This document shows positions 1 through 14,000 of a DNA stretch of 64,000 nucleotides, one piece after another. Position 1 is the stretch's first letter; every line of letters begins with the position of its first letter. The DNA comes from Oncomelania hupensis (taxonomy: Eukaryota; Mollusca; Gastropoda; Littorinimorpha; Pomatiopsidae), in NCBI GenBank assembly GCA_036898135.1, contig CM072516.1, forward strand, positions 58,104,176 to 58,168,175, given 5' to 3'. The notes under the pieces are model-generated. The model worked only from the letters and a program-made list of their open reading frames with translations, was not told where the DNA came from and made no database searches. Position numbers and translations under genes: made by a program.

Positions 1-240
1 AAAGAGATAAGTGTCCTATGCTCGAAAACAGCTTTTGTTCAGTGGTGGAGCATTCTGTCTTTAAATTTAATTAAAATTTGTCGTTTAAGGGAGCCCACTT
101 TTGGAAGACGTTGCATACCTAACATAGGGATCTATACATGTTTTAATCCTAAATACTAAAATAACCGTATTGTTTTTTTAGCGTGTTTGACTCTTTTTTT
201 TTTTTTTTTTTTTTTTATTGTTTTAGCTCTGTGTTTTGTT

Positions 241-947
241 CATTTTTGACTAACATGCATAGCAATGTGAGACTATGTATTCACCTCCCAAAATAAATGT
301 TTCCAGAATTTTGCAAATCTGTGCAAATTTTTTTTTGTTTCTTTGTCCGTCTGTCTGTCTGCCATCTGGGCGTGTAAAACTTGCAAGTGGATTAACATCT
401 CAGAACCTATTTTAACTATCACAATCAAACTTGGTAAGATGGTGTATATCCATGAGACATCATAAATGATCAGTGAATGAATTACTTCACTTCAAGGTCA
501 AGGTCACAGGGACAAAAAATGTTAGTGAAAAAATGACTATTTTAAACGTGTTTAGAGGTGATAGATTGATCTTTTATATGTTTTGTTTTTGTGTTGATCT
601 TGAAGGTCAAGGTCATTTTAGACCTTACAAACGCATAAAAAATAGGTCATCGTACAGTGGAATGGCTCTATTTAATCCATAGTATGCAACAACATTGGAT
701 TATTATTTGATCATGCATGAGGTCACATGAACGTCAAGGTCATTCCAAGGTCTAAGTAACAAGGTCAATGTCATCTCAAGGTCACTGTTTTTTTTGTGCA
801 TAATACAACTTTTGCTATATTTTATTTGATATTACATGGGTGTATTTGAAGCCAGAGGACAAGCTCATTTTAAGGTCAAGAGCATAGAATTAAAAAGATC
901 AAAGTCAGTATTTATTTGAATTTTAATGCCACTTTTTATTTTTATTT

Positions 948-978
<31 letters not shown>

Positions 979-1053
979 GGGGCATTCATTTTTATGTTAA
1001 ACATTGCAGGTTTCAAAAGGAGCATGCGTGTCATTTCGGCTTTGCCTTTCTAA
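241..1053 (+). repeat. AGGTCA-rich dispersed repeat, copy A
   Basis: It begins near CATGCATAGCAATGT and ends with the GGAGCATGCGTGTCAT / GGCTTTGCC block that recurs in the other copies. It carries many TCAAGGTCA-like motifs between 490 and 900 and a poly-T/poly-G tract at 946-982. Its end lies about 40 bp before the acceptor of the first visible CSE1L exon. Confidence 0.85.
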
Positions 1054-1094
1054 TTATATTTTTGTATTTTAACATTGGTTTAATTTTAAAACAG

Positions 1095-1550
1095 TTGAGT
1101 GATGCGATCAGCATCATTGGCCGAGAGGACTTTCCAACCAAATGGCCGGACTTGATCGCGGAGATGGTCAGCAAGTTCCAGACAGGCGATTTTCACATCA
1201 TTAATGGCATTTTGAGGACGGCCCATTCCATTTTCAAGAGGTGAGCTTTCAGGCTTGTAGCAATTTAATTTATTTTTATTTAGAAAAGATATTTTTTCAA
1301 TCTGATATTATCATTATGATACAAGTCGTGGACTTGAAAGTTTAGCAAAAATGCTCAGTCCTGGCATTTTTCAGGTATCGGCATGAGTTCAAATCCCAGG
1401 AGCTGTGGGAAGAGATCAAGTTTGTTCTGGACAACTTCGCTGTTCATTTCACTGAACTCTTCAAGGTTTGGACTTTGTTTTGAGTCTTTAAACTTGCTCT
1501 TATGTGACAAAATTATCTAGGTTCTCATTATTTCAATTTCAGATTCAGAG

Positions 1551-1583
<33 letters not shown>

Positions 1584-4500
1584 TACTACTACTTTTAGAA
1601 CATTGGATGGAGTGTGTACAGTTTTGGTACATTTATTAGGAAGATAATGACCCCTTTTACATTCTTGATGATATTTTGGTGTTTTTTTGGCTTACCGCAT
1701 TAACGTATACTATTTTAATCAAATTTTCTCTAGGTTGAAGCTTGCAGTGGTGTGATTTGTTACATTTTGCACAATTCGTGTTTGTGTAGGCTACCATGGA
1801 TCTTGCCACAACTCATGCAAATGACCCAGCAGCGTTAAAAGTGATCTTCAGTTCTATTCTTCTCATCAGCAAAATCTTCTACAGTCTCAACTTTCAGGTA
1901 TGATTTATTATTACTTTTCACATGCATTACAGAAGTTGGCAATTATTATTATTGTTATCTTCCTCATCATCATCATCCCCTTCATCATCATCATTTATTT
2001 ACAAAAATCCTTGAGACATTTGTGGAATGCCAAGAATGTTGTGAAGTCTGTCTAGCCTCTAGGCTAAATATTAACTCCTGTGTTTACTAAAAGTAGTCTT
2101 ATTTATAATCAGGGTGGGGAACTCTCCTCGGATCCGCTGATTTCAGAGGAAATCGGCAGCCATTTCAGAGGGAAAAAAAAAGAGTTCAGAGGAAAAAAAA
2201 TTTGTCCGTTTCCGAATCCAGTAGACCTATTATTACAAGTACCCATCCGTGTCCACCTTTTTTCTTACTTTCTCATTGCTAGAACGGGCCCGCTAGAACT
2301 GAATGTGTGCAACATCTCCCCGCCCGCTCTTGTTGATTCTTACGACCACATAAACGCGACTTGCTTAGAGCGGGCGAAATGGTGTTGAACGCGTTTTCGG
2401 CTGTTATCATGGCGTGTGTGTCCAGAATAGTTCAGCGCGGGGATATTTTTGAAGAGGGGACCATTGCCAATAAATGGAAGTGGGAGTGGATTAACAAAAC
2501 AACAAAAATTGAGGACGAGGACCAGCGAATCGGTGACTGCTTTCAGAAAATAGATAGGAGTGGCACAGCTCGATGCATCTTTTGCAACAAGGAGCTGAGC
2601 TACGCAAATCGTGGCTTGTCGACACTGGTCGAGCACATGCTGACCAAAATGCATCAACACGCAATGAAAGCCACAAAACAGCAGGGCCGACTTCCAGGTA
2701 GGCTTTTATTTTTAATTTATACACATACCTTTTTCCTTACGGTTGTTGAATAATTTATTATGCACGGGATGTTGATGGGAGTAAGAAACGATTGGCAGGG
2801 GAAAGGTCAAGGGGAGGTAGTAGGTTAGTAGAATAGGCCTATTATAGGACTTCTAGATCTAGCAGGCATAGAACGACTTCCCTGTTTTAAAATGGGATTA
2901 CATAGATCGGAAGAAGGATAAGATTGGGAGGGGAAGGGCTAATTGAAGTAGGTTAAAAGAAGCATAATGATAGGTCTTTTAGATCTAGTAGGTAGTCAAA
3001 AGCCATTTTTAAAAAATGATTTCCTCATCACAAAACTGACATGGATTTAAAGAGCTTTTCATTCTGAACACAGTGGTATATTTTTTTTCCCCATAGGACA
3101 AATAGGTAAAAAGTTATTAATGTTTGAAAATGCCGAATGTTGGTGTTTTTTTGGCAACGTTTTGGAATTGAAGAAATTGACAACTTTGGAGTCTCAAAGT
3201 GAAGCCAATATTGATACCAGGAAGCTGATTTTTGACAGGTAACCCCTTCATATGTTATACTCCAAGCCCAATTTTCTTCAGGCCTCTCCCATGTAATGTT
3301 CAGCCGTTTTGGTGCTTCAAAGTTGGGAAATCATCAAATTCGCAGTGCGCGCCGGCAAATTATAGGCCTACTGGTGTGCTACTACGCTCAGCACGCGTGT
3401 CGCTTAACAGGCCTACGAGTACGCAATGACCGCAAGAATTCCCGAACACCGTTTGGGTAGGCTTTTCTACGGCAAAGCGCTCCGCGATACAGTAATGCAC
3501 AAATTAATAAATACCCTAGTTTTATAAAGGAAAGTCTGCTCTTTATTTCTTGCTAAGTTTTAAACTTCTAGTTAAAATCAAACTTACATCAAAACCGCTT
3601 TATCCACTTTGTTCGGCTCGTAACAAAACTTTTACACACGAGAGACCCACAATACCTATATGTAAATGAAGCTAAGTATTAGAACTTCTCATTGGTTCTT
3701 ATTTTTAGGCCATCCAATGAAGTATCGCAAAGCACTTAGACTTTGAAACGAGCCCCTCTCAGCAAACGACGCTGACAACTTTTTCCGCACCGCCATTCAG
3801 CGCTCGGATAGGGGCGTATTCAAAAGCTGTTTTCTCGGAATCTTTCGCATAAACATGCATTAAAAACAACACAGATGTAAAGATAAAGCTTTCAATTTTT
3901 ATTTGAATACAGCCACTGTTCGTTTTGATGCAGTTTTACATTAATAATAAGTGTTGAAAGTGAAGTGAAAACTGAGTCAAAACTGCCGACCGGACAAGAG
4001 CTAATGAAGGGCTTGGAGTACCTAGATCTAGCAGTCTATGCCACTCTTGGTATGGCTTAAAAACGTGCACATTTTCCGGGGGGCTTTGCCCCCCTGGACC
4101 ACCTACAAGGGCCCTGCCCCTTGACTCCGCCTGGGCCTAGGCGGCCCCTGGACCCCGTCCTTTTCAGAGTTTTTCTCAATGTGTTGTTCCCCACCCTGTA
4201 TAATAAAGTTTAATATTGTTGTGAGGCCCTGTTTGGGTTACTTATTTTATATTGATAATCACACAGATTTTTGCTAGTGTACTGGCAAAAATGGGTAAAG
4301 TTTTTTTTTTTTTTTTTTTTTTTTTAACAATTTATATTATTTAAATTTTTATTATTTCTATATAACACTGGTAATGTAGTTAGTGAAAATTAGATTTTCA
4401 CTTGTATCCAGTTTACGTTCATCATGAAGTAATTATAATAATAAGTAAATTTCTGATATGCCAAATCTCCATATCTCCATGCTATGTACATACAAAGTGC

Positions 4501-4708
4501 TTGGCTCGCGCAATTTTACTATTTGTATCATATGTTGCATTTATTTTGCTTTCCCAGGACCTGCCTGAACATTTTGAGGACAACATCAAAACATGGATGG
4601 ACAACTTTCTGCAGCTGCTGTCTGCTGATAACAAGTTGCTGAAAACAGAGGTCTGGCTTGTTTCTTTACCTTTCTCTTGTGTATGTGTTTGCATGAAAGT
4701 GTGAGCTG

Positions 4709-4761
<53 letters not shown>

Positions 4762-4857
4762 GGGTTGGTGAATTCAGATAACGTGTATGATGGTTGCTGC
4801 CTGCAGATTGCCGAGCTTTGAGTGTGATTTCGGAATAAGGCATGTATAGCTTCCATG

Positions 4858-4913
<56 letters not shown>

Positions 4914-7900
4914 AGGAACAAATCAGATTAGAGTTAAGAGAGAATGGGTGCAACAGTATATTCATGCAAATTGTTAATTTACTGTGATTCTTTTATTTTT
5001 GGGAGTTTAAAAAAAAAATGTTTGGGGGAACTTGACTTGCCTGTATATGAATTTTAGCAGTTCAAAATGGGAAACAGGTCAAAGCTAGATTCTTTTAAAA
5101 TACTCAGGAGTCAGGTTTTAGCTTGGCATTTTTGTGCACTGGCATATGGGAATGTTGTATCCAATGTTTTAAAAAAAGATTTAAAAAAAAAAGGGGGTGG
5201 GGGGGGGGGGGGTGGCGAGAGGGTATGTATGCATACGTTTTTGCAATTAGAGCGTTCTCTGTGTATTGTGAAATTTCAATGTTACATTTCTTTGTTTTGA
5301 ATCAAGTCAAGAACATGTTTTAGACTTAAAACGCCAGTGAGGTCCAGTGCATGCAGTGGAAGAAGAAGGAAGAATATTTAGGAAGAATATTTGTTCCACA
5401 AGAAAATGGTGAAATATTGTTTGATTTCTTTTTATAGGATGAGGAAGACCCTGGGTTGCTGGAGCAGGTCAAGTCACAAGTTTGTGACAATGTAGCTCTT
5501 TATGCCCAGAAGTATGATGAAGAGTTTTCTCCCTTCTTGCCAAATTTCGTCACAGCCATCTGGGGTCTGCTGGTCTCCACTGGCCAGCAAGTCAAGTATG
5601 ACTTGGTAAGAATTCATGCGTGGAAATTTATGAATAAGTTGAGTCAACAAATCTGTATTCATCAAAACAAGGGGAAAATTTTCAAAGTTTTAACGAAACA
5701 TTGCATAATAAGAAACAAATCATCCAGGACAAATATAGTAAGATGATAGCACATGCCTACACTCATTGCGAGTACACACAATACAGCATTTTTGTTCATA
5801 CTTTTAAAGAGGAGAACCTGTATAAAAGTTGATGTCACTTACAAGTATCCACACAAAAAGTAAGTAAGTTTACAAAGCTGGAGTAAAAAATAAAATAAAA
5901 CATAATACACAAATAATCACGTAGACAAATCAGATGCAGTCAGATTTTTTTTTAACAAACCAGTCAATTTAATATTAAATGCTTAAACCAAACGTGAGAA
6001 AATATTAAAACGAGGTGTAAAGTGTTTGAAATGGTAGATCAACTTTTTTACCGACGTTTAAAAGTAGACCTCTCAGATCCTTACACAAAATAATTAGTGT
6101 ATTTGTTTTAACACCCCCAGTGACAGGCTCAAGTCCTAGGAAATCCCATTATGGAATGGGAAATAACTCCATCATCCATTACAGTCACTTGGTAAGAAAC
6201 TTTTAAACTATGCCAAATGGACATTTTTGGTATTGCAATTTGCACACAGCAGAAGAAAACTATGGATTTGCTAGTTGTGAGTTGAGAAATAATGCTGTTA
6301 TTATTCCTCTCCCCCTATCCCTTCTCGTCACCCATGTGTGCAGTTGGTTAGCAACGCTATCCAGTTCTTGGCATCAGTGGCAGAGCGGCCAGGCTACAAG
6401 TTTCTGTTTGAAGATCCCTCGACTTTGGCCAGCATCTGTGAGAAAGTCATTGTGCCAAACATGCAGCTCAGAGGTTTGCACCCTTTCTTTGGTCTCCGTT
6501 TCTCTTTTCCTTCCGTAATATTTGTTTTTATTTGTTTATTGTATTTTATTTTTTTAACTTTATTTTTGTTTTATCTTATATTGATTGACAGATTTTTTTT
6601 CTTTTGTACCAATTGTATATTTTTATTTTTTATTATTTTTTTTAAAACGTTATTTTATTGTGTTTTTTTTTAATTGATTGATGGATTAATTGATTGCTTG
6701 ATGTATTCATACATTAATTTATTTTCCACTTAACAGCTGCAGATGAGGAGCTGTTTGAAGATAACCCTGAAGAGTACATCCGCCGTGACATAGAAGGATC
6801 AGGTATGCCCTTCACTAACTCAGTATTTTGTCAAAAATTTATGTAACTTTTTCTTGAAGTTTTGTTATAAATAATGAAGACATGGCATTTGTAGATAAGG
6901 CTATATTGAAACCATTATTTAACATCTTGTGGCAGTGGAAAATTTTGTTAAAAAGAGATGTCATGCATTTCACGTTTTAAATTACTTCAGGGCCTTTCTT
7001 TTGAGCTTATTTACTGACAACTATCAATTAGATACATGGACTTCCAGCTTTCATCATGACCGGATGCTGATGAATAAAAAGTAGACCACAAAAAATAAAA
7101 ATTGCTCCTAGAAGTTGCATTTTCTAAATCCTGAAAGGTGTGGAATATTTTACAATGCCACACCTATAGATTTCTTGTCAAGAGTTAGAGAATATAAATG
7201 GAAAATCCAGGGAAGAAATGTGCAAAGCACCTTAAAGTAACGGATCTTATATTGCATGAATCTCGACTAACAGAGAACCGCTGAAGAAGCTAGCTGAGCT
7301 CAGAAGACACTCAGGATGCCAAATTGTTGCATCCAGTGCTCTTTTAACACAGTACATCATGTTGATATTAATAATGGTGTTTTTTGTGTTGGTCTCGTGA
7401 AGACGTGGACACCAGGCGACGCGCTGCGTGTGACTTGGTGCAGGCGCTGTGCAAATCTTTTGAGGGTCCTGTTATACAGAACTTCTCTACCTACATTCAG
7501 GGACTGTTGCAGGTAGGCCTAGTCAATATCTATTTGTGTTTGTCAGGTGGTTTGGGTTAGATCATGAATTGGATAGTTCTTGAGCTGGAAAAATGCTATA
7601 TAAGAATGAATTTTTTTTTCAAATAAATAAGAAATTTCTTCTCTGCAGTGCAAATTTGTGAAAGCAACTCATGAAGTTCAGTGTTTATAGAGTCGACGAT
7701 GATTGTGAAAGCATGATTTCGGGCAAACTCAGGAAATAACTCTTAAGATTCTGTTTAAAATGTCATTGATGATAACACAATATTCAGTTGGTGGTGAACA
7801 CTTTCTTGTTCTTTGGTGAAAATTATGAATGGAAAACAAGAGGACTGTTTATGCACACAAGTTGGAAAAAAAAAAAAATTCTCTTTACAATAAAAGTTTA

Positions 7901-10900
7901 CTACAAATTATAATGTTATAACGTCTTTATCCTATCCTATTCCCTAACTCGAAAGTCGTTGGGGCACCACAGATATTCTTTTAACCAGCATACTCCATCT
8001 TTGTCTGGCCTCAGCAACCCTCATCGATTCGCTCAGTGTCAAGCCAGTCCATTCTCAAATGTTGTCCTCCAACCTTTTTTCCTGTCTCCCTCTTCTTTTG
8101 CCTCCTTGCACCATGCCTTGCAGGATGGTCTTTGCAAGGCCTGATGCTCCTGTGACGTGGACATACCATTAGAGTTTCTGTTTCTTCACCACTGTGAGCA
8201 TATAATCGTGTTGTCAAATGGCTTGTGTGATAATCTGGGTATAGGAAATGCCTAGAAGTCTTCTGTAGCACCTCATATCCATGCTTTGTATTCTTCGTTG
8301 TAGATCTGCTGTGAGGGTCCATGTTTCACAAGCGTATAGGAAGATGGAGATGACAAGGGAGCGCAGCAGCCTTACCTTGGAGCCTAGTAGACTGATGGTC
8401 CTGTCTTTCCAAATGTCAGGGCAGCAATTGTTGGTGCGATCCTGGAGAAGACTTCCTGTTGGGACCCATTGTCTGATACAACGACTCCCAAATATTTGAA
8501 GCTATGCACCTTGTTGAGGGATTGGCCTTGGACTGATGTCCATGTTAATGCCATTGGTGTTGTTGGTCATCATTTTGGTCTTCTCTGCACTTATTTCCAT
8601 TCCAAAGGCTCTGGAGGTGGTGTCAAGCCTCTGTACCAGCTGTTCACGTTCTTGTTCCTCTCCAACCAATCCATCAATGTCATCCGCAAAACAAAAGTTG
8701 GAGATTGTTCTATTCCCTATGCTGACTGTGCCTTCCTGATTTGCAAGGGCATCTGACATGATGCGCTCCGGGAATAAGTTAGTTAGTGTATAAACTTGAC
8801 GGGAAAATGTTGTACAAGGGTAGAAGGTCTTGTCAAGCATTGTTTCAAATTTCAAATACTAAATATTAAATTAATAATCCTTCTTCTTCTTCTTCTTCTT
8901 CTTCTTCTTCTTCTTCTTCTTCTTCTTCTTCTTCTTCTTCTTCTTCTTCTTCTTCTTCTTCTTCTTCGGTGTGTTGTTTTAATTATGTTTATATTTTAGA
9001 CATTTGTTTGTGATTAGAAATAGAAATGGTTCATGTTTATATACCTTGAGGAAGCTTTTGTTTGTTAGGATTGTGAGTGGGTTATTTTGTAGCCCTAATA
9101 ATGAAGTGTCTGATGATTTGCAGGAGTATGGCAAAGACCCAGGCCACAATTGGAAGAGCAAAGACTCAGCGCTGTATCTTGTCACCTCTTTGGCATCCAA
9201 AGGCATGACACAGAAGGTGAGAAAAAATAGGGGGAATGGGGGAGAGGGCTTAGATTTAACTTTAGATATTGCTTCCCAATTATGGTTAGTGTTTGACAAG
9301 GTAATAGGTTTAATATATGCTCTTGGAATATGACCAAAAAGGGTTTAGTGGTAGTTCAGTGAACCTCAGATAATTTAAAACCACTTCCACATCTAGGATT
9401 GACTTGAATACATCAAATTGTTAAAAACTTCAACAATATTTTCCACACATGTAAAATAACAACCAGGGCAAGAACATGGCTGGGAAATAAATAAGGTGGT
9501 TTGCATTCGTATTTTATTTCACTCCACTTTATATCTCATTGCGCACAAACTGATTTCTTTTTTTTTATTTTTTAAAGAAAAATAAATATTGAGTGTTTGT
9601 GATACTGTACAACTGAAATGCTTATATTATGGGTGACTGTCCCATTCCACCCCTCAACAACAACAAAATTGCTGGGCTCCATTCACCTTTTCGGTGACAA
9701 CAATTGCGAACGTGTGTACAATGTCCTTCACTTCAGGCTGTTGCAGCGTGCTGGATGCACCATTATTAATTTAAGCCTTGACATTTTGCAGATAAATACA
9801 TTTATTCAGCTGATATGAACATTAAAACTTATTTGTGCAGCAAGGAGTCACCCAAACTAGCGAGCTGGTGAACATTGTGGATTTCTACCAGGGACATATA
9901 TTACCTGACCTACAGTCCGCTGACAGTGAGTGCTTCCTAGTTTTATTTTCTTACCCTTGGTAATATCACAATCAGTCCAACTGATATTAATCCGATGAAT
10001 AGAATAAATCGTTTTACAGGCACAACAATTATTGAAAGTATTTTTGTATTGGATTGTGTGGTAATGACAGACTAAATTCAGTTTATGTGCTTTTATTTTG
10101 CAGTCAACAGTGTATCCATCTTGAAATTAACCTGATTAATTAAACATAATCAGGGTGGAGAATTCTCCGCGAATCCGCGGATTTCCGCGGAAGGCATTTG
10201 CATTTCCGAGAAAAAAATATTGAGTTCCGAGTGTGAGAAGCTGAGGGCTAACCTTTACTGGGCATAGCGGCCAAAAGCGGCCGAAGGTCTAAACAGGCAA
10301 AACGTCCAAAAGCGTCCGTATCAACCATGTGGTTATATTCTCGCGTTGTTTGAAAGATTGCGAGACTTCCGGCAATTGACTTCCGGTTAAATTCTGTTGT
10401 GAAAACATTCGACTGCATTTCCACAAGTTTTCTCTGTGATGCGTTCGTTTTTTCGATTTTTTTTTCAAATTTTTCTGTGTGTGTGTCTAAAATGGATGGT
10501 TTGGATTCTTCGACTGATGAAGAAGAGTTTACAGGCTTCCATTTATCAGACATTAAAGTAAGAGAAATGGACTTGGAGTCGGAGGAAGAGATCGGTACTG
10601 ACAATGAGACATTAGACAATTAGTGTCAGTAGTGTGCATGCATATGATCTTTCAGACTGGCATGAAAGTGAAGAAGAGGAGGGGGCTTGTTTGGACTTTT
10701 TAAAACTTTTTTTATTGTATACACATGGAGTAATCAAAAACAAGACATGACAAGAGAAGTATAAAAAGGTAGATAATCAAAAGAGATTTATTTCTGTTCA
10801 TTTTGCACTAATACCTAAGATGTAGTGTTTTTACTAACGTACCCCTAAATATCTCTAAAATTATAAAAAATTCTTGCCTGTTTACAGCTAAAAAATAGAC

Positions 10901-11022
10901 AAACGTGTGCCCAGTAAAATTTGAAATGTGGAGTTTGTGTGTAACAGTGGTGGACCTCAAACTTTGTTAGGCCTACGAAAAAAGATTCTTAACTTTTTTG
11001 AAAGACATGTGCATAAAACTTT

Positions 11023-11053
<31 letters not shown>

Positions 11054-14000
11054 GTTGTTGTTGTTTCTATTCATGTTTACTTTGTGCTTTTTGCTTTCAG
11101 GAGAGGCCCTAAATTACTTTCAAAATAGCATAAATTAATTTTCTTCCAGGGGGCGAATACCGGGGCTTGGCCCCTGGGCCCTGGCCGGATTTCAGAGATT
11201 TCTTGATTCAGTTGTTCTCCGCCCTGCATAATACAGCCACAAGAATTAATAATAATAAGTAATTTTATATTGGATTTTGTGTAAAGGACAGGCTGAATGC
11301 AATTTTTGTACTTTTCTTTTACAGTCAACAATATACCCATCCTGAAAGCTGATGCCATCAAGTACCTCATGGTTTTCCGCAGTCAGGTAATAGTTCCCTT
11401 GTTATTTACTTAGCATTCAGCAAATATTTAGATAATAACAATAAAATTGATATATTACTCTGCACCCTATAAGCCTTTTCTGGTAAGCCTTTTTGTTTTC
11501 TGAGAAACCTTTCTGTTTTTTGATAAGTCGTTCTGTTAAAACATATTTGATTTATTAATTGTTGTATATAGTTTTATGATCTCCCGGACACAAATGCTGT
11601 ATGCATGTATGGTGCAGTGGGCAATCACACAATTTCAAATACACATGTTTGATAGTGTTTCTGACTTTGCCAGATTTTTCTCCAAGCCATAGTCCTCCTC
11701 ATACCCCTCCCCTACCCCACCCCTTCTGTCTCTCTCTCTTCTATTATCTTCCATTCCATTTCATTCATTTTTGCATTAATGTCGCAACCCATTAGTGGCG
11801 GGAACATTTTTTAAAAAAAAATTATAATTGACTTTTTCTTTGTTTATTCTAAAAATGTTCTGTTGGGTTAATTCCAGCTGCCCAGAGAAGTGCTGGTCGC
11901 GAGCCTGCCCTGTCTGATTCGATTTCTGACTGCTGACTGTTACGTTGTGCACACGTACGCTGCACATTGCATCGAGCGACTCTTCATGGTGCGAACTGGG
12001 GGTGTGCCAGCGTGAGTTCACATTTTGAGCTTTTAACTTGAACTGCACTATACAAGGACTACACCATCATCATCAACTTCTGAAGAAGCATTTTAGCAAA
12101 ATAACGTATTGAGAATATTTGTAGTCTGCTGCATTATATCGGCTTTTGTTATTTTATCCTTTCTGTCTTAAGCATACATTTTAATTCTTTTGGATCATAT
12201 GTAAAAAAAAAAAAAAACATTTTTAAAAATTGCTTTTATGTTTCAGTTTTATTTAAAAATCCGTCCTTACTGGGCATTTTATCTTTCGTGTGGAATATTG
12301 TGAGAGTAGATTCCCTAAAAATCCCTAAGGAGCCTATGCGTCATATGGGACTTTTTACCCTTTTCCTGTACATTTCTTCATTTTGCTTCAGATTCACTGT
12401 GGATGACGTAAAGCCTCACAGTACTGCGCTGCTGGCCAACTTTTTCGGCGCCATGGATAGAGAGGACTCTGCAGAAAATGAATACATCATGAAAGGTTGG
12501 CACCGTTTATCTTGAAATTAGAATTTTTTGCCACTTTCAGCTGTAATACGGAAAGGAAATTTCTAAACATGATTTTTTTTTTTTGGCATAGCAATGTGCA
12601 ATGTGAGTGTATGTACTCATCCACAAAAAAAATTGTTCCCAGATTTCTGCAAATCTGTGTGAGATGAGTCCTAAATAGTGCAAAATTTACATTAAAAATG
12701 TTTTTGTTCCCTGTCTATGTTCGCCACCCACCATCTGGACGTTCAAATCTTGTAAATAGATTAATATCTCAGGACCTTTTTCATCTATCACAACCAAACT
12801 TGGTATGAGGGTGTATATCCATGAGACCTCATAAATGATCAGTGAATGAACGACTTCACTTCAAGGTCAAGGTCACATGTTTGTCAAGAAATGACAATTT
12901 TTCACAAAATTTCCGTGTTTTTTTTCTAAATTATTATTTTGACGCATGATAGATACAGAGCTGCCTAAAGTATGCATTTCGTGTATTTTGTTACGCAAGG
13001 CTGGGAAAAAATACGCAATACGCGCGATCCTTTGAAAATATGCATTGCGTTTGAAAAGAAGAAGAAGAAGAGTGCATATTCTGCCCAGCTGCAGCTTTAA
13101 TCAGTCTACAGTGTGTGTGTGTGTGTGTGAGGGTGTGTGTGTGTGTGTGTTTGCGCTAGTGACAAGTGTGTGTGTGTGTTTGTATAAATATAACTGCAAG
13201 AGAAATAAACTGCGCATCTACAAATTTGTGAGTTTTTCTTTTTATTTAACGCCATTTACAATTAGTAATCTAAATGTACCTTTGTAACATTGCTCACAAT
13301 TGTTTTTAGTCGAACGCATTAGCGTTACTCATGCGCCTCTAAAAAATACACTTAAGGGTAGCTAAAAGTAAGCGCTGGGTAATCTGGGGGTAGGCAGCTC
13401 TGTAGATATCAATAAGACACACATCCTATGCACATTTGGTGAACCTCACTCCAAAGTCAAAGTCACTGGAGCTGTCCAAAGTCAATTAGTATAAGTATTT
13501 TGAAGTGACCTTGACCCTAAACTATGAAAGATGTAAAGTTCAAATTATTGTATTTACTAATTTAGAGATGACAGATTGAGCTTTCATATATGTTCAATTT
13601 TTTGCGTTGATCTTGTAGGTCAAGGTCATTTTAGACCTTGCAAAAACATACAAAAAATAAGTTATTGTACATTGGAATGGCTTTATTTAATCCATAGTAT
13701 GCAACAAAATTGGGTTATTTGATCACACATGACCATGGGATGTCTTGTGAAGATCAAGGTCATCCCAAGGTCACTGTTTTTGTGGGTTTTTTTGCAGAAT
13801 ACTACGTTTGCTGTAGTTTATTTAATATTACATATGTGTATTTGAAGCCGGAGATCAAGGTCATCTCAAGGTCAAATGCATAAAAAGGTGAAAGTCGGTA
13901 TTACTTTGTATTTTCATGCCACTGTTTCTTTTTCTTTTTTTTTCTGGCCAGTCATTTTTATGTTAAATATTGCAAGGTCCATAAGGAGCATGTAAGTCAT

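Noticed and set aside
10928..11128. 66-codon ORF overlapping the T/G run
   Set aside because: It is composed of homopolymer-derived glycine and valine runs inside a transposon and has no coding signal.
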